Below the pieces are notes generated by a model. The model made no database searches. It worked only from the letters and a program-made list of their open reading frames with translations, and had not been told where the DNA came from. Below, in pieces: positions 1-8,732 of a stretch of DNA of 64,000 nt (positions are counted from its first letter, which is position 1; each line of letters starts with the position of its first letter). The DNA is taken from the NCBI GenBank assembly GCA_002425765.1, contig DIMW01000001.1, positions 236,361-300,360 of the forward strand, read 5' to 3'. The stretch comes from Spirochaetaceae bacterium UBA5556 (lineage in GTDB: Bacteria; Spirochaetota; Spirochaetia; Treponematales; Rectinemataceae). Made by a program: the position numbers and the translations under genes.

Positions 1-325
1 GCGAGAAGACCACGTCTTCCGAGGTCATTTCCTTGCCGTTGTGAAATTTTACCCCTTTCCGTAGATTGAAAATATACGTGGTATTGTCGGGGACGTCCCA
101 GGATTCGGCGAGGTCAGGGACGATTTTCAGGTTCTCATCGTGACGTACCAGCTTGTTGTACAGCAGATCGACGCGCCGATGCGATGAAAAAGATGTGACG
201 ATGTGGGGATCAAGGCCAATGGCCTCCTGATCAACACCAATAATAAGGGTCTTTTCCTGGGCTCCTAATGGCATTGCGAGCGCAACCAGCACGAATGCGA
301 TGGTTACGTGCAAGATTTTTTTCAT
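1..325 (-). CDS. Peptide/oligopeptide ABC transporter substrate-binding protein (SBP family 5), N-terminal part
   Basis: Only the first 108 residues are in the window; the gene continues past the left edge. The product starts with a cleavable signal peptide (MKKILHVTIAFVLVALAMPL, then GAQ) and continues into family-5 solute-binding sequence: a VDQEAIGLDPH stretch, LAESWDVPDN, and LRKGVKFHNGKEMT followed by SEDVVFS, all typical of DppA/OppA-like lipoproteins or periplasmic proteins that capture peptides or related solutes. No lipobox cysteine is seen. The ATG follows an AAGGAGGAAGCC ribosome-binding site, which fixes the start. The ligand cannot be told from this fragment. Confidence 0.88.
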   Translation of the reverse strand, partial: MKKILHVTIAFVLVALAMPLGAQEKTLIIGVDQEAIGLDPHIVTSFSSHRRVDLLYNKLVRHDENLKIVPDLAESWDVPDNTTYIFNLRKGVKFHNGKEMTSEDVVFS

Positions 326-344
326 GGCTTCCTCCTTGTACATA

Positions 345-358
345 ATGACTCATGTCAT
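345..358. promoter_or_regulatory. Small inverted repeat just downstream of the SBP-5 promoter, possible operator
   Basis: The arms ATGAC (345-349) and GTCAT (354-358) are exact inverted repeats around TCAT. The site lies 7 to 20 bases downstream of the inferred transcription start, a usual place for a repressor site. No regulator gene is nearby to assign to it, and arms this short can arise by chance. Confidence 0.3.
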
Positions 359-371
359 AAAATATATTTTC

Positions 372-399
372 ATTGTAAAGGATATTTTTTAGATGTCAA
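372..399 (-). promoter_or_regulatory. Sigma70-type promoter of the SBP-5 gene
   Basis: On the minus strand TTGACA (394-399) is followed, 16 bases on, by TACAAT (372-377). The start of transcription would fall near 365, about 40 bases before the ATG at 325. Placement is by eye from consensus match and spacing. Confidence 0.6.
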
Positions 400-542
400 T
401 GCCATTAGATCGCGAAAAAACTGAAAAAAAATTTCATAATACGACGGCATATCTCTTAAGTGAATCCTATATGTATATTTTGTAAGGCGTTGTTGCAAAA
501 GCCAGAGGCTGCTGGAAGCGACAGGGCGCGAAGAGCCTATGC

Positions 543-1784
543 CTAAAGCGTAATGCTTCCCAGAATGACCGGTTTTTTTGCGCCTGTAGTTGCCGGGAGG
601 TTCCCCGGATGTCCCATGAGCGCTTCATGCCCCAGCACCGCGAAGGCCAAAGGTTCTCGCGCAAATATGGGTATCCCAAAATGCATTGTGGTTTCCAGCG
701 AGACGGCGGGGGGCAGTCTCTCCTGTATCATCGATAAAAGAGTGGAATTAAGCGCTCCGCCTCCGCCTATTATCACGTCGTCGACCGCCATCTTGGGCAT
801 GATATGGTCTTTGTACGCGCGTACGATCGTCTCGGCCGTCAGAGCCGTTGCCGTCGCGATCATGTCTTCATAAGAAAGCCCTTCTTTTTTGCCCAGTGAT
901 TCCAATCGATCGACATAGGATGCCCCGTATACCTCTCTTCCCGTACTTTTTGGGGGAGACATGGAGAAGAAAGCGTCATCGAGCAAGACTTCGAGCAGAG
1001 GGGCAGAGACTTCGCCCGAACGGGCTGTCGCGCCATCTTCGTCATACTGTCGGGATCCACGGCTCATTCGCCTGACCAGTTCATCGATGATCATGTTGCC
1101 TGGTCCCGTATCGAAGGCAAACACCCTCTCTTGCGAGGCTCCGGCGGGAATGGCCGTCGCGTTGCCGATTCCTCCTATATTCTGGACAATACGCCCGCGC
1201 GTCGGATGCCCAAAAAGCAGAGAATCTACATAGGGCGCCAGAGGCGCGCCCTCCCCGCCCGCCGCCATGTCGGCCGCCCGAAAATCATATATGACAGGTA
1301 TCCCTGTCCGCTCTTTTACCACGGCGGCGCAGCCGATCTGCAGCGTGCCGTGCACGCCGACAGGGCCCTGCGGGCCCGGCATCTGTCGTATGACTGGGGC
1401 ATGCCATACCGTCTGTCCATGGAGGCATATCGCCTCTATTGAATCCGCACCGAGACAGGACGTCTCAAGCAGGTCCTGGACGGCCTGTGTGTACCATTCA
1501 CCGAGCATAAAATGCGCATATACAAGAGTATCGATTGTTGCTTCCCGAAGAGAGCACAAAGGCAGGAGAATCTCTTTTGCTTCCGGGGAATAAGGCACCG
1601 ACGCGTGATCGAGGTAATGGATTTGGCCGATGCGGCCGTCGCTCTCCGTGGAAATCCGAACGGCGACCGCGTCCACGCCATCAAAAGATGTTCCGGACAT
1701 GACGCCTATGAGTACATGATCCTTGCGGGTCCCATAGCTCCGCATCCTGTCAAAGAGAGAATTTTCGGTGTCGCTCGTTTTCAT
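543..1784 (-). CDS. anmK: Anhydro-N-acetylmuramic acid kinase
   Basis: AnmK phosphorylates and opens 1,6-anhydro-MurNAc to MurNAc-6-phosphate during peptidoglycan recycling in the cytoplasm. The 413-residue product has the family's N-terminal nucleotide loop GVMSGTSFDGVD (residues 27-38), a central QNIGGIGNAT segment and AFDTGPGNMIIDELV, then a glycine-rich IIGGGGALN near the C-terminus. A longer reading frame reaches 1904, but the ATG at 1784 has a GGGAG ribosome-binding site and starts where the family normally starts. It is divergent from aroE, and the 140-base gap carries the aroE promoter. No other muropeptide-recycling gene is in the window. Confidence 0.93.
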   Translation of the reverse strand: MKTSDTENSLFDRMRSYGTRKDHVLIGVMSGTSFDGVDAVAVRISTESDGRIGQIHYLDHASVPYSPEAKEILLPLCSLREATIDTLVYAHFMLGEWYTQAVQDLLETSCLGADSIEAICLHGQTVWHAPVIRQMPGPQGPVGVHGTLQIGCAAVVKERTGIPVIYDFRAADMAAGGEGAPLAPYVDSLLFGHPTRGRIVQNIGGIGNATAIPAGASQERVFAFDTGPGNMIIDELVRRMSRGSRQYDEDGATARSGEVSAPLLEVLLDDAFFSMSPPKSTGREVYGASYVDRLESLGKKEGLSYEDMIATATALTAETIVRAYKDHIMPKMAVDDVIIGGGGALNSTLLSMIQERLPPAVSLETTMHFGIPIFAREPLAFAVLGHEALMGHPGNLPATTGAKKPVILGSITL

Positions 1785-1845
1785 GGCATAGACTCCCGCG
1801 CCGAGTTGATCTGTGTGGTTCTTCCATCTGGAGAGTAACCTGCTT

Positions 1846-1874
1846 TTGCCAGGATGGCAATGTGGGGATAAAAT
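1846..1874 (+). promoter_or_regulatory. Sigma70-type promoter of aroE
   Basis: TTGCCA (1846-1851) and TAAAAT (1869-1874) are separated by 17 bases. Transcription would start near 1881, immediately before the two palindromic repeats and about 44 bases before the aroE ATG. Confidence 0.55.
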
Positions 1875-1884
1875 GGGAATGTCG

Positions 1885-1914
1885 TATACTGTATAGTATG
1901 GCATATACTGTATA
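1885..1914. promoter_or_regulatory. Twin palindromic operator candidate (two copies of TATACTGTATA) upstream of aroE
   Basis: The 11-base sequence TATACTGTATA occurs at 1885-1895 and again, identical, at 1904-1914. Each copy is a perfect palindrome apart from its central T, and the copies start 19 bases apart, nearly two helical turns. Both lie between the inferred aroE transcription start and the AGGAGG-like ribosome-binding site, so a bound dimer pair would block aroE. The regulator is unknown. A one-mismatch copy (TATACTGTGTA) lies at 25361-25371 before ychF. Confidence 0.5.
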
Positions 1915-1924
1915 TGGAGGAATC

Positions 1925-2785
1925 ATGATGACTCGGAATTATAAGCCTGAACTGGTGGGCGTGTTTGGTTGTCCAGTCGCCGAAAACCCGACAGTGGTCA
2001 TGATGGAAGCGGCTTTCCGCCATCTGGGCATCGATTGGCGTTATCTGACTATCGAGGTGAAGCCAGAGGATCTGGCAGATGCGGTGAAGGGGATGAAGGC
2101 CTTCAACATGAGGGGCATCAACCTCACTATTCCCCATAAAATTGAGGTGATGCGTTACCTTCATGAGATTGCCGAGGATGCGCGTCTCATTGGAGCCGTG
2201 AATACGGTAGTCAACGATGGTGGGCGGCTTCGGGGAGAGAACACCGACGGTAAGGGTTTTGTCCGGTCGCTGAAGGATGAATTCGGAAACGTGATGGAGG
2301 GATCCCGCGTATGTTTGCTCGGCGCGGGCGGGGCCGCGCGTGCGATCGCCGTTGAGTTGGCGCTTGCCGGTGCCGCCGAGGCTACTATCGTGAACAGAAG
2401 CAGGGCGAAAGGTGAAGCCCTTGTCGCCACGCTGAATGCCCGGACGAAGTGTCGGGCCCGATATCTGTCGTGGGAGGGCGCGCTCAAGATCCCGGAGAGT
2501 GCTCAGATTCTCGTGAACGCGACGTCGGTCGGCCTTTTCCCCAACATCGACGCGGCGCCCAATATCGACTACGACTCGATCCGAAACGGAACCATCGTCT
2601 GCGACGTCATTCCCAATCCACCAAGATCGCTCTTTTTAAGGCGAGCCGAAGCGCGCGGAGCGAGGACGATCGACGGGCTCGGAATGCTAGTGAATCAGGG
2701 CGTCATAGGCTTCAAGCTGTGGACAGGGCTCGACGCGCCCCGTCCTGCCATGATCAAGGCCCTCACGAAGGAGTTCAATATCTGA
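1925..2785 (+). CDS. aroE: Shikimate dehydrogenase
   Basis: AroE reduces 3-dehydroshikimate to shikimate with NADPH. The 286-residue product has the substrate motif NLTIPHK with its catalytic lysine (about residue 70), the NTVVN and ENTDGKGF segments, the dinucleotide fold GAGGAARAIAVELALAG (about 128-144), an NRS cofactor loop and the NATSVGL motif. The ATG at 1925 follows TGGAGG at good spacing; upstream in-frame ATGs lie inside the operator region. It stands apart from the aroA and aroFBC genes some 37 kb away, with its own promoter and operators. Its 3' end overlaps the convergent kinase gene by 11 bases. Confidence 0.95.
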   Translation: MMTRNYKPELVGVFGCPVAENPTVVMMEAAFRHLGIDWRYLTIEVKPEDLADAVKGMKAFNMRGINLTIPHKIEVMRYLHEIAEDARLIGAVNTVVNDGGRLRGENTDGKGFVRSLKDEFGNVMEGSRVCLLGAGGAARAIAVELALAGAAEATIVNRSRAKGEALVATLNARTKCRARYLSWEGALKIPESAQILVNATSVGLFPNIDAAPNIDYDSIRNGTIVCDVIPNPPRSLFLRRAEARGARTIDGLGMLVNQGVIGFKLWTGLDAPRPAMIKALTKEFNI

Positions 2786-4304
2786 ATTCGGACCACACGT
2801 GGTCGAGAGAGGCCGCAATATCCTGGTATAGAAGATATTTGCGCTCGTATATCCGTACGTTTTCCAGATTTGGGCTGAGCTGGTCCGTCAGGTGTACCAT
2901 GTGCCGGACCGCCTCGCGCGCGTCTTGGTAGTAGCCGCTTGCCACGGCGGCTGACATAGCCGCGCCTAGAGCTCCCGGTTCAGACACCGTGACGGTCTCT
3001 ATCGGCAGTCCGAAAATATCGGCCATGATCTGCGTCCAGAGTTTGGATTTCGTGGCGCCACCGCTGAGGCGGATCACGGGATCATCTGTCCGATTCTTTC
3101 TGAACTGAGTCAGTAGCTTCTCGAGATGGGTCTTGTGGCTAAAGGCGATACCCTCGAGGACGGCACGGATCATGTGCGCTTTCGTGTGCGTCACAGAAAA
3201 GCCAACAAAGGACGCGCGTGCCTCGGGGTTGTAGTTTGAGCCGAAGAGAAACGGTAAAAATACAAGGTCACACTGGTTAGGGAGTATGGCGGAGGCCATC
3301 TGCTCGGCCTCTTCGTATACTGATGCGCTGTCGGCCTTTGCCTTGAACGTTTCTTTCTCGAGAAAACAGTTGAGAAACCACTCATAGTTGCCCGCAGAAG
3401 TCGGGCTCGATTCTTCGATAAGATAGTATTCAGGCAGGCAGAAAAGAGAATTCATCATCACGCTGCCGTCGATGACAGGCTGTGGCGAGACGTACTCATT
3501 GATGCTCCATGTGCCGGCGACGACACAAATGTTTCCCGGATCGACAATGCCGGATGCTATCGCGCATGCGTCGATGTCGAACATGCCTCCTGCGACAGGC
3601 GTCCCTTCGATGAGACCTGTCGTCTCGGCCGCTTTGGCGCTGATCTTTCCCGCCATGTCCGTCGAGCGCAGCGGTGGAGGCAGCGCATCGAAAAAATCAC
3701 CGAGGCCATATTCATTCAAGAGCTCGCGATCGAAGCACCGGTCACGGATATTCATGAGTCCCGAGCCGGAGTAATCGGTGATCTCGGCTCCGGCCTCTCC
3801 CGTCAGCATGAAGCGAATGTAGTCTTTCGCCTCGAATACCCAGCGCACTTTTTTAAGTACGTCGGGGTTGTGGTCCCTGAACCATGCCAGAAGTGAGACG
3901 GGCTGGCAGGCGAGTATTTTCTGAAATGTTTTGGAAAAGACCCGCGAAGCGGTCCCGTCATTTTGCCACCGGAGAGGGTATTCCCATGCGCGCGTATCGG
4001 TCGAGACAATGCCCTGATATGCGGGGCTATGGTCCTTTCCCCAGAGATAGAGACCCTTGCCGTGGCCTGTGCAGCCTACGCCGGCGATAGAGCTTGGATC
4101 GGTGCCCGTTTGCCTGAGCACTTCCCGAATGATGTCGCAGTTGGACTTCCACATCCCAAGCATATCGCGCTCAGCGAATCCTGGCTGGGGAGTGTGGAAT
4201 GGGACATTTGCGGAAGCGACGCCTATCTCTGTGCCTGCTCCGTCGAAGATGGCCGCCTTAGCCACAGTGCCACCATTATCCAGACCGAGGAAATACTGTC
4301 TCAT
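2775..4304 (-). CDS. lyxK: FGGY-family carbohydrate kinase, L-xylulose kinase (LyxK/YiaP)-like
   Basis: This 509-residue cytoplasmic kinase transfers phosphate from ATP to a ketopentose or related sugar. It begins with the FGGY nucleotide motif GLDNGGTVAKAAIFD and has AERD and GHGKGLYL near the N-terminus. Later it has the substrate-side segment SPTSAGNYEWF, then FLPFLFGSN, GIAFSHKTHLEKL, RLSGGATKS and EPGALGAAMSA. Several of these match E. coli LyxK more closely than XylB or RhaB as I recall those sequences. The ATG at 4304 is preceded by AGGAG and lies two bases after the epimerase stop, so the two are probably co-translated. The exact sugar (L-xylulose, D-xylulose or another) is inferred from the adjacent UlaE-like epimerase. 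Confidence 0.8.
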   Translation of the reverse strand: MRQYFLGLDNGGTVAKAAIFDGAGTEIGVASANVPFHTPQPGFAERDMLGMWKSNCDIIREVLRQTGTDPSSIAGVGCTGHGKGLYLWGKDHSPAYQGIVSTDTRAWEYPLRWQNDGTASRVFSKTFQKILACQPVSLLAWFRDHNPDVLKKVRWVFEAKDYIRFMLTGEAGAEITDYSGSGLMNIRDRCFDRELLNEYGLGDFFDALPPPLRSTDMAGKISAKAAETTGLIEGTPVAGGMFDIDACAIASGIVDPGNICVVAGTWSINEYVSPQPVIDGSVMMNSLFCLPEYYLIEESSPTSAGNYEWFLNCFLEKETFKAKADSASVYEEAEQMASAILPNQCDLVFLPFLFGSNYNPEARASFVGFSVTHTKAHMIRAVLEGIAFSHKTHLEKLLTQFRKNRTDDPVIRLSGGATKSKLWTQIMADIFGLPIETVTVSEPGALGAAMSAAVASGYYQDAREAVRHMVHLTDQLSPNLENVRIYERKYLLYQDIAASLDHVWSEFRY

Positions 4305-4306
4305 GG

Positions 4307-5176
4307 TCAATCTCCTGTGAATATCCGCTCGAGCTTTTTAAAGAGGAAGGAGTGTGCGTTTTCGATTTCTGCCTCCCAGTCAGATGATGGGGAGAACCAG
4401 AATTCCGAAGTGAATATACGCACGCCCTGTTTTGCCATCTCGGCGATACACGAATCGAAGTCGACGCGCCCCTGTCCGTATGATACCTCACGAAAGACAC
4501 CGGGCTTCGTCTCTTTCAGGTGGACGGCCACAGTATGCCCTTCCCCGCATCGCAGGTCCTGCACGATCCTCCGTACGTCTCCCTGAAACGCATTGGTGAC
4601 ATTACCGACATCAGGATACAGCTGCAAATAAGGGGAATTTATCGACTTCACGAATTCAAGTGCTTTTTCGACTGTGTTCATGAAAGGCGTTTCCATTGTC
4701 TCGAATGCGAGACACACACCGTAACGCGCGGCATATTCGACGCTTTTGGCGAGATTTTCCGCGAAAAGTGCCCTCGTTGCGGGCGTTGAGGGTTCATAGT
4801 AGACATCGTAGCCAGCGATCTGGATGATTCTGACACCGAGCGAGGACGCCAACTCTATCGCCTTTCTCATGATCTCCATGCCCCGCGAGCGTACTGTGGG
4901 ATCAGCGCTGCCGATCGGATATTTTCTGTGGCCGGAGAGACAGAGGGTAGGGAGAGCGATCCCTGTGTCGCGAATTATCTCGAGTACTTCGCGCCTCCAG
5001 GTCTGAGGCGCCTCTAAACGGGCAAGCCTTTCATCGCTCTCGTCAATGCTCAGTTCCATTGCACTATAGCCATACCGTGCGGCAGCCTGTAGTTTCTCCC
5101 GTAGAGCTAGCCATGGTGGAATGGCCTTTTCATAGATACCTAGTGAGAATGTTTCGCGCATCTTTTCATTGGTCAT
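4307..5176 (-). CDS. ulaE: L-ribulose-5-phosphate / L-xylulose-5-phosphate 3-epimerase (UlaE/SgbU family)
   Basis: A TIM-barrel epimerase of 289 residues, near the family's usual 280-290. It carries the signature LGIYEKAIP...W, MELSIDESDERLARL (about residues 40-54), LCLSGHRKYPIGS, the QIAGYDVYYE loop, a catalytic FETMETPFMNT stretch and DVGN. UlaE-type enzymes interconvert L-xylulose-5-P and L-ribulose-5-P in L-ascorbate and L-xylulose catabolism. The ATG overlaps the upstream gene's TGA (ATGA), and the kinase starts two bases after its stop, so the three form a tight unit. No UlaF/AraD 4-epimerase to finish the route is present in the window. Confidence 0.88.
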   Translation of the reverse strand: MTNEKMRETFSLGIYEKAIPPWLALREKLQAAARYGYSAMELSIDESDERLARLEAPQTWRREVLEIIRDTGIALPTLCLSGHRKYPIGSADPTVRSRGMEIMRKAIELASSLGVRIIQIAGYDVYYEPSTPATRALFAENLAKSVEYAARYGVCLAFETMETPFMNTVEKALEFVKSINSPYLQLYPDVGNVTNAFQGDVRRIVQDLRCGEGHTVAVHLKETKPGVFREVSYGQGRVDFDSCIAEMAKQGVRIFTSEFWFSPSSDWEAEIENAHSFLFKKLERIFTGD

Positions 5177-6423
5177 TTCTTGCCAAGAGTATGCACCAAT
5201 GCTCTCAGGGAGGAGAATGAACCATCCAGTGTTACGCGCTGATGGGCTTTTGTGGTTTTTATGACGATCGCCTCTTCTTCCGCCTCGATGCCGGTGATCG
5301 GGTCCGCGACGATCGAGTCGTCCAGCTCCACAAGCGTGGTACCATAGAGAAGAAGACGTTCGCCATTCGCCGCGACTGTGACGGTGGTAGGAGTGTCTAG
5401 AAGTTTTGGGTGTGCACGGGAATATTCAAGTCCGTTCGCGAAGGCGCCGACTGCGTTTTCCGTGCCCAGGCAGAAGGTGCGATCCGCGCCTCCTTCGCTG
5501 AGCGCCCAAGGCGTGAAAGTGCGTCCGCCATATTGCATCCAGAGGTCGTTGAAGCCGAGCGCGATCTCTTTTTCAGGCAGGTTTTTTTGACCTGGAAAGA
5601 ACGTGATATATGCGAGCTTGAGCACTGGATTGATCACGCAGCTCCACCCCAACCGAGCATCTTTCGGAACCGCCCCGGTGACAAAATCGGTATATCCGAT
5701 CATGCCGGGGACGAAACTCAAATCCGCATTCGTGCCGTCGTGGCATGGCGCCCGCGAAAGGTTCTCGAACTGTACGCCTTGGATCAGCCTTCCCGTATCG
5801 TCGAACTCGGTGCCAGCCGGCGCGGCCATAAAGCTGCGGGCGCTCGTGTAAATGCGACAGCCTGCCTGGAGGAAGGGGGCCCCTGTTGTATTGTGATGGG
5901 CAATATGTATTGCGATGGGCGAACCGCCATGATTCCTTATCGAGATAACTGAGTAATGAGCCGGATGGTTTTTTTGGACCACATCATATTTTTTGTATGA
6001 TAGCGGCATGGATCTGTCAGGACTCTGTAATGAGAATATCGCATATGCTGCGTTTTCATCCGTCAGGACACCCGATGAGGATATGTTCCAGCGTTCATTT
6101 GCGGTCCATCCATGCGCAGGCAGTTTTGTGCCATCCATAGTACAATCAGGGCCAAAATTGGGGCTGCAGGGGAAATCGCCCGCCAGGATATAGAGGATTT
6201 TGCCTTTCCAGTACAGTGCATGGGTCGCCGGGTTCCACGGCTGACCGGAATTCCCCCGAAAATCGGGGATCCAGTGTGCATTTATGGCACCCCTGCCTTT
6301 TCTCAAGCTGAATTCCGGTACCATGCCCCCAAGGTCATCGATGACCGCCCGTACTTTTTCATTGCTCAGCACAATCGAATTGCGGCCAAAATAGCGTATA
6401 TGCTCTGCACTTGTCGTTATCAT
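5173..6423 (-). CDS. Galactose-mutarotase-like sugar-binding protein of unknown substrate
   Basis: The 416-residue product has no signal peptide and looks like an all-beta carbohydrate-binding enzyme. The HIAHHNTTGAPF segment, VQFENLSR, and a C-terminal GTENAVGAFANGLEY recall aldose 1-epimerase-fold proteins, but I recognise no exact family. A role in presenting or epimerising the transported sugar is inference from position: it lies between the epimerase (4-base overlap) and the cupin isomerase (38-base gap). The ATG at 6423 follows GAGGG; an in-frame TTG at 6441 is less likely. It could also be a sugar hydrolase or lyase with a mutarotase-like fold. Confidence 0.5.
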   Translation of the reverse strand: MITTSAEHIRYFGRNSIVLSNEKVRAVIDDLGGMVPEFSLRKGRGAINAHWIPDFRGNSGQPWNPATHALYWKGKILYILAGDFPCSPNFGPDCTMDGTKLPAHGWTANERWNISSSGVLTDENAAYAIFSLQSPDRSMPLSYKKYDVVQKNHPAHYSVISIRNHGGSPIAIHIAHHNTTGAPFLQAGCRIYTSARSFMAAPAGTEFDDTGRLIQGVQFENLSRAPCHDGTNADLSFVPGMIGYTDFVTGAVPKDARLGWSCVINPVLKLAYITFFPGQKNLPEKEIALGFNDLWMQYGGRTFTPWALSEGGADRTFCLGTENAVGAFANGLEYSRAHPKLLDTPTTVTVAANGERLLLYGTTLVELDDSIVADPITGIEAEEEAIVIKTTKAHQRVTLDGSFSSLRALVHTLGKK

Positions 6424-6461
6424 ACGTTTCCCTCTGGCCAAAGAAAAAACACCGACTATTT

Positions 6462-7655
6462 TTAGACTTCCGGTCCAAAATGCTTGAGCATGACCAGATT
6501 ATCCGTCGTACTTGAATTGGTGATCAGGATTCCTTCCCGAGCCGCCCTTTCGGTGACAAAGACTTCATCCTGCGTCATCTGTCCGAAGCGGATCATGGCG
6601 GGCGACTCGATGTCGAGTGAACCCATCTTCCCGTGGCCCTGGACCACGATTGCGCCATATGGTCCCTTGTCCCTGACGAGGGCGGAGCGGCCGGGCAGAA
6701 TCGTGAGCTCTTTTGCCGAGAAATACTGGGTTTTATAGACGATCTGGTATTCCTCATACCCTTCCGCGTGCATTTCTTCTATGGGCTTGACAGGCTTTGG
6801 CGACATGAAACGATGTTCATAGAAGAGAGGATCGGTGTTCAGATCCCAATCGAGAAGATCGACATAGTAATCGAGATCGTCTTTCCTGTCTTCCGGAATA
6901 TCTTTCTGCAATAGTTCCTTGGGCGTATAGGCATTCCATACGATATTCTGGAACATCGAGAACACATCGGACGCACGCTGCGGTTCATAGGTCAGGAGCG
7001 ATCCGGGCGCATGGAGGATTCCGGGAGGCACGTCCCATCCGGTGCCGGGCTGTAGCATATACGCACGAGAAAGCGCAAGAATATTGTTGTCTCTTTTATC
7101 CCAGTCGGCGAGACATTGCTTGAGCTGCTCTTTCGTGGTTCCGGGGTTGAGGCCAAAGAAAGTATAGGGAAACCATCCACCGTGGTTATTGAGCTGTTTT
7201 GGGAAGTAGTAAGCTTCAGGCTTGCCCATTTGACCTATGTTTGCGGCCATCTTGTCCGTATGATGAACATGGTGAGGCAGGGGCTCCTGGTTGTCGAAAA
7301 ATTTTGAATACGCGCGCCAGCCGCCATAAGTATTCATGACAGCATCACCGAGAATTTCGCGCCCTGCAATTTCAATAGCATCTTTCAGGAGTACATGATG
7401 TTTTTCATCCGCCCAGACAAACGAAAGACCTTCAAAAGCTGTCGTCAGAGGACCATTATCAGCCATGGTGGTCGAGGCGAACCACCGTTCATCGATGCCA
7501 CCACGATTCGCGCCATAGGCGTAGTAATCGTTGGGGTGGAGCTTGAGACGCCTGCCGGGGATGCAGAATGAGCGCGGAACCCATGCCGGTTCCAGCCTTA
7601 AAATTCCTTTTCCTTCGTTCAGGGCCTTTTCAATCATTTGCTTTTCTTGGGCCAT
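6462..7655 (-). CDS. Cupin-fold sugar isomerase, class I phosphomannose-isomerase-like
   Basis: A 397-residue cytoplasmic protein. The segment PHHVHHTD followed about 20 residues later by KPEAYYFP gives the H-x-H plus E metal ligands of a cupin, and GTGWDVPPGILHAPGSLLTYEP supplies the later ligand histidine and the barrel turn seen in type I phosphomannose isomerases. It lacks the classic PMI start and its substrate is not obvious. As first gene of the leftward catabolic operon, it is the best local candidate for the aldose-ketose isomerase feeding the kinase (inference). The ATG has a strong AAAGGAGGG ribosome-binding site. Confidence 0.6.
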   Translation of the reverse strand: MAQEKQMIEKALNEGKGILRLEPAWVPRSFCIPGRRLKLHPNDYYAYGANRGGIDERWFASTTMADNGPLTTAFEGLSFVWADEKHHVLLKDAIEIAGREILGDAVMNTYGGWRAYSKFFDNQEPLPHHVHHTDKMAANIGQMGKPEAYYFPKQLNNHGGWFPYTFFGLNPGTTKEQLKQCLADWDKRDNNILALSRAYMLQPGTGWDVPPGILHAPGSLLTYEPQRASDVFSMFQNIVWNAYTPKELLQKDIPEDRKDDLDYYVDLLDWDLNTDPLFYEHRFMSPKPVKPIEEMHAEGYEEYQIVYKTQYFSAKELTILPGRSALVRDKGPYGAIVVQGHGKMGSLDIESPAMIRFGQMTQDEVFVTERAAREGILITNSSTTDNLVMLKHFGPEV

Positions 7656-7684
7656 TTCAACCCTCCTTTACACTGGGCATATAT

Positions 7685-8713
7685 TCAATTCACTGTAATG
7701 CATTTCTCCGGCGGTTCTGCCGTTGTTTCGCGCACGATGAGTTCAGGCTGAAGCATTATCTGGATTTTTCCCGTTTTATCTTCTTTGTTTGCCGCATGGT
7801 CGATGATGATATCGACAGCGTGTCTGCACATATCACAGAAAGGCTGGGCAATGGTGGTAAGCGCAGGCTGCATCATCCAGGACTGCTGGATGTTGTCGAG
7901 ACCGATGACGGAGACTGCTTCTGGCACAGGTATGGAATGTTTCGAGAGATAATTGAGAACACCCATTGCCATGTAATCATTTTGGGCCCACAGCGCGGTA
8001 AACTGCGCTCCGGTATCCAGAAAATAGGCGATCCCCTTTTTCCCCGATTCGAATTTGAAATTCCCTTCATAGAGGCACTTGTCTTCGAGAACAGCCCCTG
8101 CCTTGTGGACCGTTTCCGTGAAACCCGCAAGCCTGTCACGATTGATCGCAATATCGAGCGGACCCGTAATACATGCAAAACGCTCATGTCCCAATGAAAG
8201 CAGATGCTCGGCCGCTATTTTCCCGCTCGCGTAGTTGTCCATGACGACTGAGGGTATATCTTCCCTTTCCAGCGTTCTATCGATGATAGCCACCGGGATC
8301 TTGGTCTTGTCGAGAATCTTCAAAACATGGCTCTTGTCTGAAACTCGAGAAAAAATAATGCCATCGATATTGCGGCGAATAAGATTTTCGATAAATCGCT
8401 CCTCGCGATCGGGGTCGGAGTTAGTAGAGCCAATGATGAGGTTATACCCTTTGGCCTCAGCGGCTTCTTCAGTGAACCGCATGAAAGAAACGAAGGTCTC
8501 GTTCTGCATTTCCGGCACGACGAGACCGAGAAGCTTCGTGCTCTTGATTCTGAGTCCGCGCGCGACAAGATTTGGTTTGTAGTTGATATCACGGACAGCC
8601 TTTTCAACCCGGCGCAGGGTTTCTTCCGATACCGGGATATTCCCGTTTATGGCACGTGAGACAGTCGATGTCGAAACACCAGCGAGCCTGGCAACGTCTT
8701 TCAATGATGGCAT
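7685..8713 (-). CDS. LacI-family transcriptional regulator
   Basis: The 342-residue product has the LacI helix-turn-helix at the very N-terminus (SLKDVARLAGVSTSTVSRAI, residues 3-22) and the hinge-proximal region NYKPNLVARGLR. The periplasmic-binding-like sensor follows, with the conserved GLVVPEMQN, NIDGIIFSR, GHERFACITG, WAQNDYMAMGV and SVIGLDN. It lies between the leftward catabolic genes and the rightward importer, and related operator sites flank its own and the importer's promoters. It is therefore very probably the local, self-repressing regulator. The effector is probably the imported sugar or its phosphate. Confidence 0.93.
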   Translation of the reverse strand: MPSLKDVARLAGVSTSTVSRAINGNIPVSEETLRRVEKAVRDINYKPNLVARGLRIKSTKLLGLVVPEMQNETFVSFMRFTEEAAEAKGYNLIIGSTNSDPDREERFIENLIRRNIDGIIFSRVSDKSHVLKILDKTKIPVAIIDRTLEREDIPSVVMDNYASGKIAAEHLLSLGHERFACITGPLDIAINRDRLAGFTETVHKAGAVLEDKCLYEGNFKFESGKKGIAYFLDTGAQFTALWAQNDYMAMGVLNYLSKHSIPVPEAVSVIGLDNIQQSWMMQPALTTIAQPFCDMCRHAVDIIIDHAANKEDKTGKIQIMLQPELIVRETTAEPPEKCITVN

Positions 8714-8732
8714 AATGATCAGCCTCTATTCG

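Noticed and set aside
467..679. A 70-codon minus-strand frame near the 3' end of anmK
   Set aside because: It overlaps anmK in another frame and lacks a ribosome-binding site; the product is not recognisable.
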